64,000 bases of DNA from Microlunatus lacustris (GTDB taxonomy: Bacteria > Actinomycetota > Actinomycetes > Propionibacteriales > Propionibacteriaceae). Positions 32,329 through 41,117 of the stretch are shown one piece after another; positions within the stretch are counted from its first letter, which is position 1, and each line of letters begins with the position of its first letter. The position numbers and the translations under genes were made by a program. The DNA lies in contig BAAAJN010000007.1 of assembly GCA_039527025.1 (NCBI GenBank), positions 1 to 64,000 on the forward strand, written 5' to 3'. The notes under the pieces were generated by a model. The model was not told the DNA's origin. It saw only the letters and a program-made list of their open reading frames with translations, and searched no databases.

Positions 32329-33887
32329 CGCTGAGCCGCCGCAGCCTGCTGGGCGCCGGCCTCGGGCTGGCAGGGGCCGCCGTGCTGGGCACGGCCGGTT
32401 GTGCGGACGACCCCGCCGGGCAGACCGGACGGGTGTTCCGCAGCGACCGGCCACTCCCCGAGCGGTTCGTCGTCCCACTCAGCACACCGCCGGTCAAGCG
32501 GCCGACCTCGACCGGTGGGGCGCAGACGCGCTACACCGTCGTCCAGCGCCCGGCGCAGGTGGAGATCCTGCCCGGGGTGCTCACCGACGTCTGGGGCTAC
32601 GACGGGTTGTTCCCGGGCCCGACGATCCGGGCCCGCCGCGGCGAGCGGCTGGTGGTGACCCACCACAACACGCTGCCGGTGCCCACGGTGGTGCACCTGC
32701 ACGGCGGGCACACCCCGGCGGCCAGCGACGGCTTCCCCACCGACCTGGTGCTGCCGGACGGTCCCGCCGCCCGCTCCCGCACCGGCCACGCACCGATGCC
32801 GCACGCCGGCGGGGACGTCGTCCGCGGGCGCCGGGAGCACGTCTACCCGGGTGACCAGCCGGCCGCCACGCTCTGGTACCACGACCACCGGATGGACTTC
32901 ACCGCCCCGCAGGTCTGGCGCGGGCTGGCCGGGTTCCACCTGGTCTCCGACGACGTCGAGGACGCGCTGCCGCTGCCCCGGGACGAGCGGGACGTGCCGC
33001 TGATGATCATGGACCGCTCCTTCGGCCCTGACGGCGAGCTCCGCTACCCCTCGCTGGACGCGAGCCTGGCCGGTACGCCGGGCGTGTCCGCCGACCACAC
33101 CTCCGGGGTGCTCGGTGACGTGCTGCTGGTCAACGGCCGGCCCTGGCCGGTGCTGGAGGTGGCAGCCGCGCGGTACCGGTTCCGACTGCTCAACGCCTCG
33201 AACGCCCGGCGCTACGACCTGGGGCTGGACCCGGTCCCGCCCCAGGGTCCGGTCTTCGTGCAGGTCGCCTCCGACGGCGGGCTGCTGGCGGCGCCGGTGC
33301 CGCACACGCACCTCCCGCTGGCCCCGGCCGAGCGGTACGAGGTCGTGGTCGACTTCGGCGCGTACCCGGTGGGCACCGAGGTCACCTTGACCAACGCCCT
33401 GGGCACCGGCCCGACCGACGCGGTGATGCGGTTCCGGGTGGTCCGCCGCGCGATCGACGACAACGTGGTGCCGGCCCGGCTGGCCGAGCTGCCCGTGCTG
33501 CGTCCCGGAGCCGGTGCGGTCCCCCGGGAGTGGCGCTTCACCCGCGGCCCGACCGGCACCGGGCACTGGATGATCAACGACGCGCTCTTCGACCCCGGAC
33601 GCACCGACGCCCGGGTCCGGCTCGGCGACACCGAGGTGTGGCGCTTCGCCTCCGACGTGCACCACCCGGTGCACGTCCACCTCGCCCCCTTCCAGGTGCT
33701 CGGCCGCAGCGGCGGCTCACCCGGTGAGTTCGACGCGGGCTGGAAGGACACCTTGGACCTGCGGCCGAGCGAGTACGCCGACGTCGCCGTCCGCTTCCCC
33801 GAGCACCCGGGCCGCTACCTCGTGCACTGCCACAACCTCGAGCACGAGGACATGGGGATGATGGCCACCTTCGAGACGGTGGCCTGA
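32325..33887 (+). CDS. multicopper oxidase, Tat-exported lipoprotein-like
   Basis: Exported oxidase of 520 residues with cupredoxin domains. The N-terminus has a twin-arginine motif (SRRSLLGAG) and a lipobox ending in Cys at about residue 25 (GTAGC), so the protein is probably folded with copper and anchored outside the membrane. Copper motifs are present: HLHGGH, WYHDHRMDF, HHPVHVHLAPFQ and the T1/T3 motif HCHNLEHEDMGMM. Likely roles are copper or phenol oxidation, as in CueO/CotA-type enzymes. It is coupled to the preceding membrane gene. Confidence 0.9.
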   Translation: MTLSRRSLLGAGLGLAGAAVLGTAGCADDPAGQTGRVFRSDRPLPERFVVPLSTPPVKRPTSTGGAQTRYTVVQRPAQVEILPGVLTDVWGYDGLFPGPTIRARRGERLVVTHHNTLPVPTVVHLHGGHTPAASDGFPTDLVLPDGPAARSRTGHAPMPHAGGDVVRGRREHVYPGDQPAATLWYHDHRMDFTAPQVWRGLAGFHLVSDDVEDALPLPRDERDVPLMIMDRSFGPDGELRYPSLDASLAGTPGVSADHTSGVLGDVLLVNGRPWPVLEVAAARYRFRLLNASNARRYDLGLDPVPPQGPVFVQVASDGGLLAAPVPHTHLPLAPAERYEVVVDFGAYPVGTEVTLTNALGTGPTDAVMRFRVVRRAIDDNVVPARLAELPVLRPGAGAVPREWRFTRGPTGTGHWMINDALFDPGRTDARVRLGDTEVWRFASDVHHPVHVHLAPFQVLGRSGGSPGEFDAGWKDTLDLRPSEYADVAVRFPEHPGRYLVHCHNLEHEDMGMMATFETVA

Positions 33888-33892
33888 GCTGC

Positions 33893-34924
33893 TCAGCCGG
33901 GCGTGGTCTCGAACGGGTAGCGCAACCCGATCGCCGCCCGCCAGCGGTCCAGCACCGCGGCGTTGCCCAGCGAGTCGTCCAGGCTCATCTCCGGCGCCTC
34001 GCCGACCCCGACGCTGGCCGCCAGGGCGTCGGCCTCCAGGGCGAACGGGTGGACGCCCGTGAACTCGACCGGCTCGGGCTCGGCGTCGACCACCGACACC
34101 AGCAGCGAGGAGTCCGGGCCGTGCGTCCACGGCTCCGCGAGGTGCACGGTGCCGTGGGACCCGTGCACCGTCACCGTGTTCGGGCCGGCCAGCCGGATGC
34201 CGGTCCGGACCGAGGCGGTCACACCGCCGGGGAAGTCGAGCTGGGCGACGCTCCACTCGTCGACGCCGGTGGGGCCGAGGACGCCCACCGCCCGCAGCCG
34301 CTCCGGCTCCGCGAACCGCTGCCCGGTCGCCGCCCCGGCCACGGCGCGGGCGAAGGCCACCGGGTAGCCGCCGACGTCGAGGATGCCGCCGCCGGCGGTG
34401 CCCAGCTCGAAGAGCCGGCCGCTGCGCTCCGGCGCCCGGAAGGAGAAGGCGGCGTCGACGTGGGCCACCTCGCCGATCCGGCCCGTGGCGAGGAGGTCCA
34501 GCAGCGCCACCGTCTGCGGGTGGAAGCGGAACTTGAACGCCTCGACCAGGCTCCGCCCGCTGGCGCGGGCGGCGTCGACCATGGTGCGCACGCTGGCCTG
34601 GTCGGGCGCGAGCGGCTTCTCGCCCAGCACGTGCTTGCCGGCCGCCAGCGCGTCCAGCGTCAACCGGGCGTGGGTGGTGTGCACCGTCGCGACGTAGACC
34701 GCGTCCACGGCCGGGTCGGCCAGCACTTCGGCGTAGCCGGTCCCCGCCGCGGCTGGCAGCCCGTGCTCGACGGCGAACGCGGCCGCCCGGGCCGGGTCGG
34801 AGCTGCCCACGGCGACGAGGACGCCGCGCCGGCTGGCGGGCAGCTGGGCGACGAACTTCCGGGCGATCGCGCCCGGGCCGAGGACGGCCCAGCGGAAGGC
34901 GTCGGCCGGCGTGGTGCTGCTCAT
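33893..34924 (-). CDS. Gfo/Idh/MocA-family oxidoreductase
   Basis: NAD(P)-dependent dehydrogenase of 343 residues: N-terminal Rossmann GPGAIARKFVAQLP and the family motif EKPLAPDQ, with the C-terminal alpha/beta substrate domain after it. Sugar or inositol-like substrates are typical. The ATG 34924 is preferred to GTG 34951 because GGGAG lies about 10 nt upstream; TAGCGT (34982-34987) is a likely -10. It converges with the multicopper oxidase and is divergent from the GT87 gene. Confidence 0.85.
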   Translation of the reverse strand: MSSTTPADAFRWAVLGPGAIARKFVAQLPASRRGVLVAVGSSDPARAAAFAVEHGLPAAAGTGYAEVLADPAVDAVYVATVHTTHARLTLDALAAGKHVLGEKPLAPDQASVRTMVDAARASGRSLVEAFKFRFHPQTVALLDLLATGRIGEVAHVDAAFSFRAPERSGRLFELGTAGGGILDVGGYPVAFARAVAGAATGQRFAEPERLRAVGVLGPTGVDEWSVAQLDFPGGVTASVRTGIRLAGPNTVTVHGSHGTVHLAEPWTHGPDSSLLVSVVDAEPEPVEFTGVHPFALEADALAASVGVGEAPEMSLDDSLGNAAVLDRWRAAIGLRYPFETTPG

Positions 34925-35068
34925 GCTGGAAGGCTCCCGCCCGTCGTCCACGGCCGTGGGCTTCGCGCCGACGCCACCGGCACGCTAGGGGCCGTCCGCG
35001 GGCCGGTCAACCTTGCGCCACCCGAGGCCGCGGTTTCAGTGGGCGTCCGGCTGGCTACCGGAGCGGAC

Positions 35069-36295
35069 GTGCCCGACGCCCGAGTTCTGACACCCGCGGC
35101 GACCGCCTGGACCGTGCTCGGCGTGCTGAGCGCCGTGCTCGTCCACATGGCCTGGACGCTGCCCGGCGGGCCGGACGGGCTGTCCGACCTGCGGGTGTAC
35201 CGGGGCTCGACCGCGGAACTGCTGGCCGGGGGGAGCCTCTACGCCTTCGAGGCGCCGAACGGCGACAAGTTCACCTACCCGCCCTTCGCCGGGCTGTTCC
35301 TGGCTCCGTCGGCCCTGGTGCCGGAGGCCGTGCTCGGGGTCCTCTGGACGCTTGCCCAGGTGGGGCTCGCCGTGCTGCTCGCCCACCTCGTGCTCACCCG
35401 CGGCGACCACCTGCTGCTCCGCCGGATCCCGCGGCCGGCCGCGCTGCCGGTCGTCTCCTGCGTCCTGCTCGCCAGCTACCCGGTGTTCAGCGGGACCTTC
35501 CTCGGACAAGTCAGCCTGCTGGTGACGGTGCTGGCCCTGGCCGACGCGCTCGACCTGGTGCCCCGGCGCTTCCAGGGCGTGGCCACCGGACTGGCCGCCG
35601 CGGTCAAGCTCACGCCCCTGGTGTTCCTGCCTTACCTGTGGCTGACCGGGCGGCGCCGGGCGGCGGGGACGGCGGCGGCGACGTTCGTGGCGGCCGGCGC
35701 GCTGTCCTGGCTGCTGCTGCCGGCCGACTCCCGGCAGTTCTGGTCCGACCCGACCGGCGTGCCGGGCTTCATCCCGCTGGCCCAGCTGGACAACCAGTCG
35801 CTGACCGGGCTGGCCGCGCGCGCGAGTTGGTCGGGGTCCGGCGTCGACGTCGCGATCCTGGGGGTCTCCGCCGTCGTGGCCGTCGCCGCCTACCGGCGCA
35901 GCCAGCAGCTGCACACCGCCGGCCGGTGGCTGGCCGGGGCCGTGGTGGTGGGGGCGCTCGCCGTCGTCGTCTCCCCGGTCTCCTGGAGCCACCACCAGAC
36001 GGTGCTGGTGCTGGCCGCGGCCTGCGCCGTCACCGGGCCGCCCCGCTGGGCGCGTCGGTGGCCGGTCGCCGTGCTGGTGCTGATGACCCTGCCGCTGCCC
36101 TTCCTGCTGCCGGCGTTGCCGCCGGTCGTCCGGCCGGTCGCGGACCACCTCGTGCTGGTCCTGGCCCTGGTCCTGGCCCTCGGTCTGCCGTTCCGCCCTC
36201 GTCCGCCGGAGCCGGTGGCCGGTCCGACCCGCGCAGAACGGGCCTGGGAGACTCGCCCTGCCCAGGACCGGCGTCGTCACGCCGGCCGCCCCTGA
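35069..36295 (+). CDS. GT87-family (DUF2029) polyprenol-dependent mannosyltransferase-like protein
   Basis: Integral membrane glycosyltransferase-like protein of 408 residues with about ten helices. The acidic loop SDLRVYRGSTAELLAGGSLY near residue 45 corresponds to the catalytic Asp region of GT87 enzymes (PimE/MptC type), and VKLTPLVFLPYLWLTGRRRAA and SPVSWSHHQTVLV are also family-like. It would transfer mannose from a polyprenyl phosphate to an exported glycan. The start is GTG 35069, which has GGAG 5 nt upstream; an upstream GTG at 35039 is possible. Confidence 0.82.
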   Translation: MPDARVLTPAATAWTVLGVLSAVLVHMAWTLPGGPDGLSDLRVYRGSTAELLAGGSLYAFEAPNGDKFTYPPFAGLFLAPSALVPEAVLGVLWTLAQVGLAVLLAHLVLTRGDHLLLRRIPRPAALPVVSCVLLASYPVFSGTFLGQVSLLVTVLALADALDLVPRRFQGVATGLAAAVKLTPLVFLPYLWLTGRRRAAGTAAATFVAAGALSWLLLPADSRQFWSDPTGVPGFIPLAQLDNQSLTGLAARASWSGSGVDVAILGVSAVVAVAAYRRSQQLHTAGRWLAGAVVVGALAVVVSPVSWSHHQTVLVLAAACAVTGPPRWARRWPVAVLVLMTLPLPFLLPALPPVVRPVADHLVLVLALVLALGLPFRPRPPEPVAGPTRAERAWETRPAQDRRRHAGRP

Positions 36296-36310
36296 CCTGG
36301 AGGAACTCCC

Positions 36311-37159
36311 ATGGCACCCGCCCTGCCCACCGTCGCCGTCACCGGCGCCACCGGAGCCGTGGGCGGCCTGGTGGCCCGGGCGCTGGGCGCCGGAGGCACG
36401 CCGCTCCGGCTGCTGGCTCGGACACCGGAGCGGGCGCCGTCACTGCCCGGGTGCGTGGTGCTGCCGTCGAGCTACGGCGACGGCGAGCCGTCGGTGTCCG
36501 CGCTGCGCGGGGTCCGGACGCTGTTCATGGTCTCCGCCGCCGAGCACGAGGACCGGCTGGCGCAGCACCGTGCGTTCGTGGCCGCGGCCGCCGAGGCCGG
36601 CGTCCAGCACGTGGTCTACACCTCCTTCGCCGCCGCGGCGCAGGACGCGGTGTTCACCCTGGGACGGGACCACTGGGCGACCGAGCAGGCGATCGTCGAC
36701 GCCGGTCTGGCGCACACCTTCCTGCGCGACTCCTTCTACCTCGACTTCCTGCCCGAGACCGTGGGCGAGGACGGCGTCATCCGCGGGCCGGCCGGCGACG
36801 GCCGGGTCGCGGCCGTGTCCCGGGCCGACGTGGCCCGCGCCGCCGCCGCCGTGCTGCGCGAGCCGGAACCGCACCGGGGCGCCACCTACGAGCTGACCGG
36901 GCCGGAAGCGCTGTCCTTCGCCGACGTCGCCGCGCAGGTCTCGGCCGCCCAGGGCCGGCCGGTGGCCTACGTCGACGAGACCCTCGAGGAGGCCTACGCC
37001 TCCCGGGCGCACTACGGCGCGCCGCGCTGGGAGGTCGACGCCTGGGTGAGCACCTACACCGCGATCGCCACCGGCCAGCTGGCCCGGGTCACCGACGACG
37101 TGCAGCGGCTGACCGGGCGGCCGCCCCTCACCCTGCGCCAGCTGCTCGCGGAGGGGTGA
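36311..37159 (+). CDS. NmrA-like NAD(P)-binding protein
   Basis: Atypical short-chain dehydrogenase of 282 residues with VTGATGAVGGLVARAL at the N-terminus and HVVYTSFAAA in place of the active-site region; the Tyr-x3-Lys dyad is not obvious. It may be a redox sensor or an NAD(P)H:quinone oxidoreductase (QOR2/azoreductase-like). The ATG follows GGAGGAACTCCC. It is 15 bp downstream of the GT87 gene and may be co-transcribed. Confidence 0.82.
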   Translation: MAPALPTVAVTGATGAVGGLVARALGAGGTPLRLLARTPERAPSLPGCVVLPSSYGDGEPSVSALRGVRTLFMVSAAEHEDRLAQHRAFVAAAAEAGVQHVVYTSFAAAAQDAVFTLGRDHWATEQAIVDAGLAHTFLRDSFYLDFLPETVGEDGVIRGPAGDGRVAAVSRADVARAAAAVLREPEPHRGATYELTGPEALSFADVAAQVSAAQGRPVAYVDETLEEAYASRAHYGAPRWEVDAWVSTYTAIATGQLARVTDDVQRLTGRPPLTLRQLLAEG

Positions 37160-37179
37160 CGCACCGCCGGGACGACCTC

Positions 37180-38085
37180 TCAGGAAGCGCGGGCCGCCTC
37201 GGCACGGCGGACGAGCGCGGCGATCGCGTCAGCCACCTCCGGCCACAGCGCGGCGGGCAGGTCGTGCCCCATCCCCTCCAGCACCACCAGCTCGGCGGCG
37301 GGGACCGCGGCGGCGGTGGCCCGGCCGCCGGAGACGTCGATCAACGGGTCGTCCGCCCCGTGCAGCACCAGCGTCGGCACCGCCACCTCCGCCAACCGCG
37401 CCGTCCGGTCACCGGAGGCGTGGGCGGCCGCGAACTGGCGACCGACGCCGGCTGGGTCGTGGTCGCGGTCCCAGGCCTCGGCAGCGTGCTGCCGGACCTC
37501 GTCAGGGTCGGCGGGATGGCTCGGCGAGCCGAGCACCCGGCTGGAGGCCACGCTCCGCTCCAGCGCCTCCTCCCGGCTGCGCGCGGGTGGGGCGAGCAGG
37601 ACGGCCATCGCGACCTCGCTGGAGCGTCCGACCGCCGGGTCGCCGGTGGTGGACATGATCGAGGTCAGGCTGAGCACCCGCTCCGGGTGGTCGATCGTGA
37701 GGGTCTGGGCGATCATCCCCCCGAGTGAGGCCCCGACGACGTGGGCGGCGGCGAGCCCGAGGTGGTCGAGCAGCCGGGCGGCGTCGTCGGCCATGTCGGA
37801 GAGGTCGTAGGCGGCCGAGGACCGGTCGCCGGCCAGCAGCGCGGGGACGTCGGGCCGCGGTGCCCCGTCGAGGTGCGTGGACAGCCCGATGTCCCGGTTG
37901 TCGTAGCGGACCACGAAGTGGCCGCGGTCCACCAGCTCCGTGCAGAACCCCTCGCGCCAGGTGAGCAACTGGCCGCCCAGGCCCGCCACCAGCAGGATGG
38001 GCGGGTCGCCCGGCTGGCCGAAGGTCTCGTACGCGATCTGGATGCCGTCCGGCGCCTGCGCCGGGACCATGCCTGAGCTGCCCAC
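37180..38085 (-). CDS. alpha/beta hydrolase
   Basis: Serine hydrolase of about 301 residues. The nucleophile elbow is VVGASLGGMIA, the oxyanion region LLVAGLGGQ, the catalytic acid GADDPLID and the histidine GMGHDLPA. These resemble esterases or lactonases of the RsbQ/3-oxoadipate-lactonase type. The GTG 38085 is chosen because TACGGT (38092-38097) ends 6 nt upstream, the leaderless pattern common here; ATG 38070 is the alternative. Divergent from the alcohol dehydrogenase. Confidence 0.85.
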   Translation of the reverse strand: MGSSGMVPAQAPDGIQIAYETFGQPGDPPILLVAGLGGQLLTWREGFCTELVDRGHFVVRYDNRDIGLSTHLDGAPRPDVPALLAGDRSSAAYDLSDMADDAARLLDHLGLAAAHVVGASLGGMIAQTLTIDHPERVLSLTSIMSTTGDPAVGRSSEVAMAVLLAPPARSREEALERSVASSRVLGSPSHPADPDEVRQHAAEAWDRDHDPAGVGRQFAAAHASGDRTARLAEVAVPTLVLHGADDPLIDVSGGRATAAAVPAAELVVLEGMGHDLPAALWPEVADAIAALVRRAEAARAS

Positions 38086-38140
38086 GGCGTCACCGTACCG
38101 GCCACCCCCCGGCGCGATGGGTGCTGGCACGATCACCGGC

Positions 38141-39241
38141 ATGCAGATCACCGGCGCCGTGCTCGAGGAGGTCGGGCGACCGGCCCCGTTCGCGGCGTCG
38201 CGACCGCTCACCGTCTGCACCCTCGAGCTGGACCCGCCGGGGCCGAGCGAGCTGCGGGTGCGGGTGGAGGCGGCCGGGCTCTGCCACTCCGACCTCTCGG
38301 TCGTGGACGGCAACCGGCCCCGCCCCACGCCGATGCTGCTGGGGCACGAGGCGGCCGGCGTGGTCGTCGAGCGGGGCGACGGGGTGGACGACGTCGCCGT
38401 CGGGGACCGGGTGGTGATGACCTTCCTGCCCCGCTGCGACGCCTGCGCCGGCTGCGCCACCGGCGGCCGGTTGCCCTGCGGACCCGGCTCGGCGGCCAAC
38501 ACGGCCGGCGACCTGCTGGCCGGCGGCCGACGGCTCAGCCGCGGCGGCGTCCCCGTCGCCCACCACCTCGGGGTGTCGGCCTTCGCCGAGCAGGTGGTGC
38601 TCGACCGCCGGTCGGTGGTGCCGGTGCCGGCCGACGTGCCGGCCGAGGTGGCCGCCCTGCTCGGCTGCGCCGTGCTGACCGGTGGGGGTGCGGTGCTCAA
38701 CGCCGCGCGGCCGGCGCCGGGCAGCCCGGTGATGGTGGTCGGCCTCGGCGGGGTGGGGATGGCCGCCCTGCTGGTCGCCCAGGCGCTCGGGCACCCCGTC
38801 CTCGCGGTGGACACGGTGCCGGGCAAGCTCCGCACGGCGGCCGGGTTCGGCGCCGTCCGCACCGCCACACCGGTCCAGGTGCTGGAGGGTGGGCTGACCG
38901 CCCCCACGGTGGTGGAGGCGGCCGGTCATCCGCGCGCCTTCGAGACCGCCGTCGCCGCCACCGAGCCCGGTGGCACGACGGTGACGGTGGGCCTGCCGAA
39001 CCCGACGGCTCGGGCCGAGGTCTCACCGCTGCTGCTGACCGCGGAGGCCCGCACCATCGTCGGCAGCTACCTCGGCTCGTCGGTCCCGGCCCGCGACGTG
39101 CCGCGCTACGTCGACCTGTGGCGCCAGGGCCGGTTGCCGGTGGAGCAGCTGGTCTCGCACCGGCTGGAGCTCGACGGGCTCAACCAGGCCCTGGACACGC
39201 TGGCGCTCGGCGTCGCGCTCCGCCAGCTGGTCGCCTTCTGA
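38141..39241 (+). CDS. zinc-dependent alcohol dehydrogenase
   Basis: MDR-family dehydrogenase of 366 residues. Catalytic zinc ligands lie in AGLCHSDLS and GHEAAG; the structural-zinc lobe has four cysteines in RCDACAGCATGGRLPC; the NAD-binding glycines are in VGLGGVGMAAL. It may be a general alcohol or S-hydroxymethyl-thiol type dehydrogenase; substrate not predictable. The ATG 38141 follows CACGAT by 7 nt. Its 3' end meets the convergent acyl-CoA dehydrogenase. Confidence 0.9.
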   Translation: MQITGAVLEEVGRPAPFAASRPLTVCTLELDPPGPSELRVRVEAAGLCHSDLSVVDGNRPRPTPMLLGHEAAGVVVERGDGVDDVAVGDRVVMTFLPRCDACAGCATGGRLPCGPGSAANTAGDLLAGGRRLSRGGVPVAHHLGVSAFAEQVVLDRRSVVPVPADVPAEVAALLGCAVLTGGGAVLNAARPAPGSPVMVVGLGGVGMAALLVAQALGHPVLAVDTVPGKLRTAAGFGAVRTATPVQVLEGGLTAPTVVEAAGHPRAFETAVAATEPGGTTVTVGLPNPTARAEVSPLLLTAEARTIVGSYLGSSVPARDVPRYVDLWRQGRLPVEQLVSHRLELDGLNQALDTLALGVALRQLVAF

Positions 39242-39248
39242 GGACGGC

Positions 39249-40478
39249 TCAGACGAAGGCCTGGTGGCCGGTGATGGCCCGCCCGACGATGAGGGAGTTC
39301 ATGTCCCGGGTCCCCTCGTAGGAGTAGATCGCCTCGGCGTCGGCGAAGAACCGGGCCACCCCGTGCTCCAGCACGATGCCGTTGCCGCCGAGGATCTCCC
39401 GGGCCCAGGCCACCGTCTCGCGCATCCGGCTGGTCGCGAAGGACTTGGCCAGTGCCGAGTGCTCGTCGCGCTGGACGCCCTCGTCCTGCAGCGTGGAGGC
39501 CTGCAGGCACAGGGCGATGCTGGCCGTGATGTTGCCCAGGCAGCGGGCGAGCAGGTCCTGGACCAGCTGGTGCGCCGCGATCGGCTTGCCGAACTGCTCG
39601 CGCTGCAGGGCGTAGGCGAGTGCCGCCTCGTAGGCCCCGACGGCGATGCCGATCGCCGCCCAGGCCACGTCGCAGCGGGTCAGCCGCAGGACGGTGGCGA
39701 CGTCGCGGAACGAGCGGATGCCGGGCAGCCGCCGGTCCTCGGGCACCACCACGTCGTCCAGCACCAGGTCGGCGTTCTGCACCGAGCGCAGGCTGATCTT
39801 GTCCTCGATCTTGGTGGCGGTGAAGCCGGGGCTGTCGGTGGCCACCAGGAAGCCCTTGACCTGGCCGTCGGCCACGTCCTTGGCCAGCACGACGACGACG
39901 TCGGCGAAGGTGGCGTTGCCGATCCAGCGCTTCTCACCGCGGAGCACCCAGTGCTCGCCCTCCCGCTGGGCGGTGGTGCGCAGGCCCCGGGCGGAGTCCG
40001 AACCCGACAGCGGCTCGGTCAGCCCGAAGGCGCCGATGATCTCCCCGGTCGCCATCCGCGGCAGCCACTCCGCCTGCTGCTCCGGGGAGCCCCCGACGTG
40101 CAGCGCCCCCATGGCGAGACCGCTCTGCACTCCGACGAAGGTGGCGACGCCGGCGTCCACCCGGGCCAGCTCGAGGGCCACCCAGCCCCGGTACACCGCG
40201 CTGTTCTCGAAGTGCTGGACCTCCGGCACGAAGGCGCCGAGCAGGCCCAGCCGGGCCAGCGAGGGGACGAGGTGCCGGGGGAACTCGGCGCGGGACCAGT
40301 AGTCGTTCGCGATCGGTCGGACCTCGGACTCCATGAACGCGCGCACGCGCAGCGCAGCCTCCTGCTCGGAGGCGCTGAGCCGGCCCTGGAAGCCGAAGAA
40401 GTCAGCGGCCAGCCGCGAGTTCTCCGGACGCTCGTGCGGCGCCGGCGTGCTCAGGTGGGTCGTCTCGGTCAACGTCAT
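39249..40478 (-). CDS. acyl-CoA dehydrogenase, glutaryl-CoA dehydrogenase-like
   Basis: FAD-dependent dehydrogenase of 409 residues. The FAD/substrate block GAFGLTEPLSGSD and the catalytic glutamate in SYEGTRDMN are present, and the C-terminal LIVGRAITGHQAF matches the glutaryl-CoA dehydrogenase group. It probably oxidises acyl-CoA esters from lysine/tryptophan or related catabolism. The promoter region holds two TetR-type palindromes, so expression is likely induced by an acyl-CoA. Confidence 0.9.
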   Translation of the reverse strand: MTLTETTHLSTPAPHERPENSRLAADFFGFQGRLSASEQEAALRVRAFMESEVRPIANDYWSRAEFPRHLVPSLARLGLLGAFVPEVQHFENSAVYRGWVALELARVDAGVATFVGVQSGLAMGALHVGGSPEQQAEWLPRMATGEIIGAFGLTEPLSGSDSARGLRTTAQREGEHWVLRGEKRWIGNATFADVVVVLAKDVADGQVKGFLVATDSPGFTATKIEDKISLRSVQNADLVLDDVVVPEDRRLPGIRSFRDVATVLRLTRCDVAWAAIGIAVGAYEAALAYALQREQFGKPIAAHQLVQDLLARCLGNITASIALCLQASTLQDEGVQRDEHSALAKSFATSRMRETVAWAREILGGNGIVLEHGVARFFADAEAIYSYEGTRDMNSLIVGRAITGHQAFV

Positions 40479-40502
40479 GGCGTTCCCCTCGCGGTCCTGA
40501 AG

Positions 40503-40535
40503 TTACTCATCAGTAAGTTACTCACCAGTAGTATA
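40503..40535 (-). promoter_or_regulatory. acyl-CoA dehydrogenase promoter with tandem TetR-type operators
   Basis: On the minus strand, -10 TATACT (40530-40535) is followed by two copies of a short palindrome: TTACTCACCAGTA (40518-40530) and TTACTCATCAGTAA (40503-40516), 15 bp apart. TTACT-N4-AGTAA is typical of TetR-family regulators of fatty-acid and acyl-CoA genes. The two copies overlap the transcription start, so a bound repressor would block it. No TetR gene is present nearby. Confidence 0.65.
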
Positions 40536-40585
40536 GCCACGACGGCGGTCTCGGGGGCAGCCGTCGAGAGCTCTAGCCTCGGACG

Positions 40586-41023
40586 ATGCCGACCACACCG
40601 CCGACCGACCACCCCGCGACGTACCCCTACCGTCACGCCTTCCACACGCGCTGGAACGACAACGACCAGTACGGGCACGTCAACAACGTCGTCCACTACG
40701 AGGCCATGGACACCACCATCAACCGCTGGCTGATCCGCGAGGCGGGGCTGGACCCGCGGGGCGGGACGCACATGGCGGTCTGCGTCGCGTCCTCCTGCCG
40801 GTACCGGCGGCCGGTCTCCTACCCCGACACCCTCGAGGTGGGCCTGCGCGCCGGTCGGATCGGCACCACCAGCGTCACCTGGGAGCTCGGCCTGTTCGTC
40901 GAGGGCGACCCGGAGCCGGCGGCCACGGGCACCTTCACCCACGTCTTCGTCGACCCGGCCACCCTGCGGCCCGTCCCGGTGCCGGCGGACCTGCGGAGCA
41001 GGATCGAGCGCGAGCTCGGCTGA
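40586..41023 (+). CDS. thioesterase (4HBT hotdog fold)
   Basis: Acyl-CoA thioesterase of 145 residues. The hotdog signature TRWNDNDQYGHVNNVVHYEAMD contains the catalytic Asp and Tyr/Asn cluster. It probably hydrolyses a short acyl-CoA and is divergent from the acyl-CoA dehydrogenase, with which it may share regulation. The ATG has TAGCCT (40574-40579) ending 6 nt upstream: leaderless. Confidence 0.9.
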   Translation: MPTTPPTDHPATYPYRHAFHTRWNDNDQYGHVNNVVHYEAMDTTINRWLIREAGLDPRGGTHMAVCVASSCRYRRPVSYPDTLEVGLRAGRIGTTSVTWELGLFVEGDPEPAATGTFTHVFVDPATLRPVPVPADLRSRIERELG

Positions 41024-41024
41024 G

Positions 41025-41117
41025 CCCTTCGACAAGCTCAGGGCGCGGGGGAACAAGCTCAGGGCGCGGGGGGAACAAGCTCAGGGCGCGGGGGGAACAG
41101 GCTCAGGGCGCGGGGTC
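41025..41117. repeat. 22-bp tandem repeat fused to a REP-like element
   Basis: CCCTTCGACAAGCTCAGG (about 41025-41042) is followed by successive units of AACAAGCTCAGGGCGCGGGGGG: a perfect pair at 41052-41073 and 41074-41095, preceded and followed by degenerate units up to about 41117. The same CTTCGACAAGCTCAGG arm appears at 21578-21613. It spans the stop of the epimerase gene and could act as a terminator or unstable repeat. Confidence 0.8.

Noticed and set aside
41025..41117. CRISPR or coding repeat
   Set aside because: The 22-bp units are contiguous without spacers, G-rich, and lie past the end of the epimerase gene.
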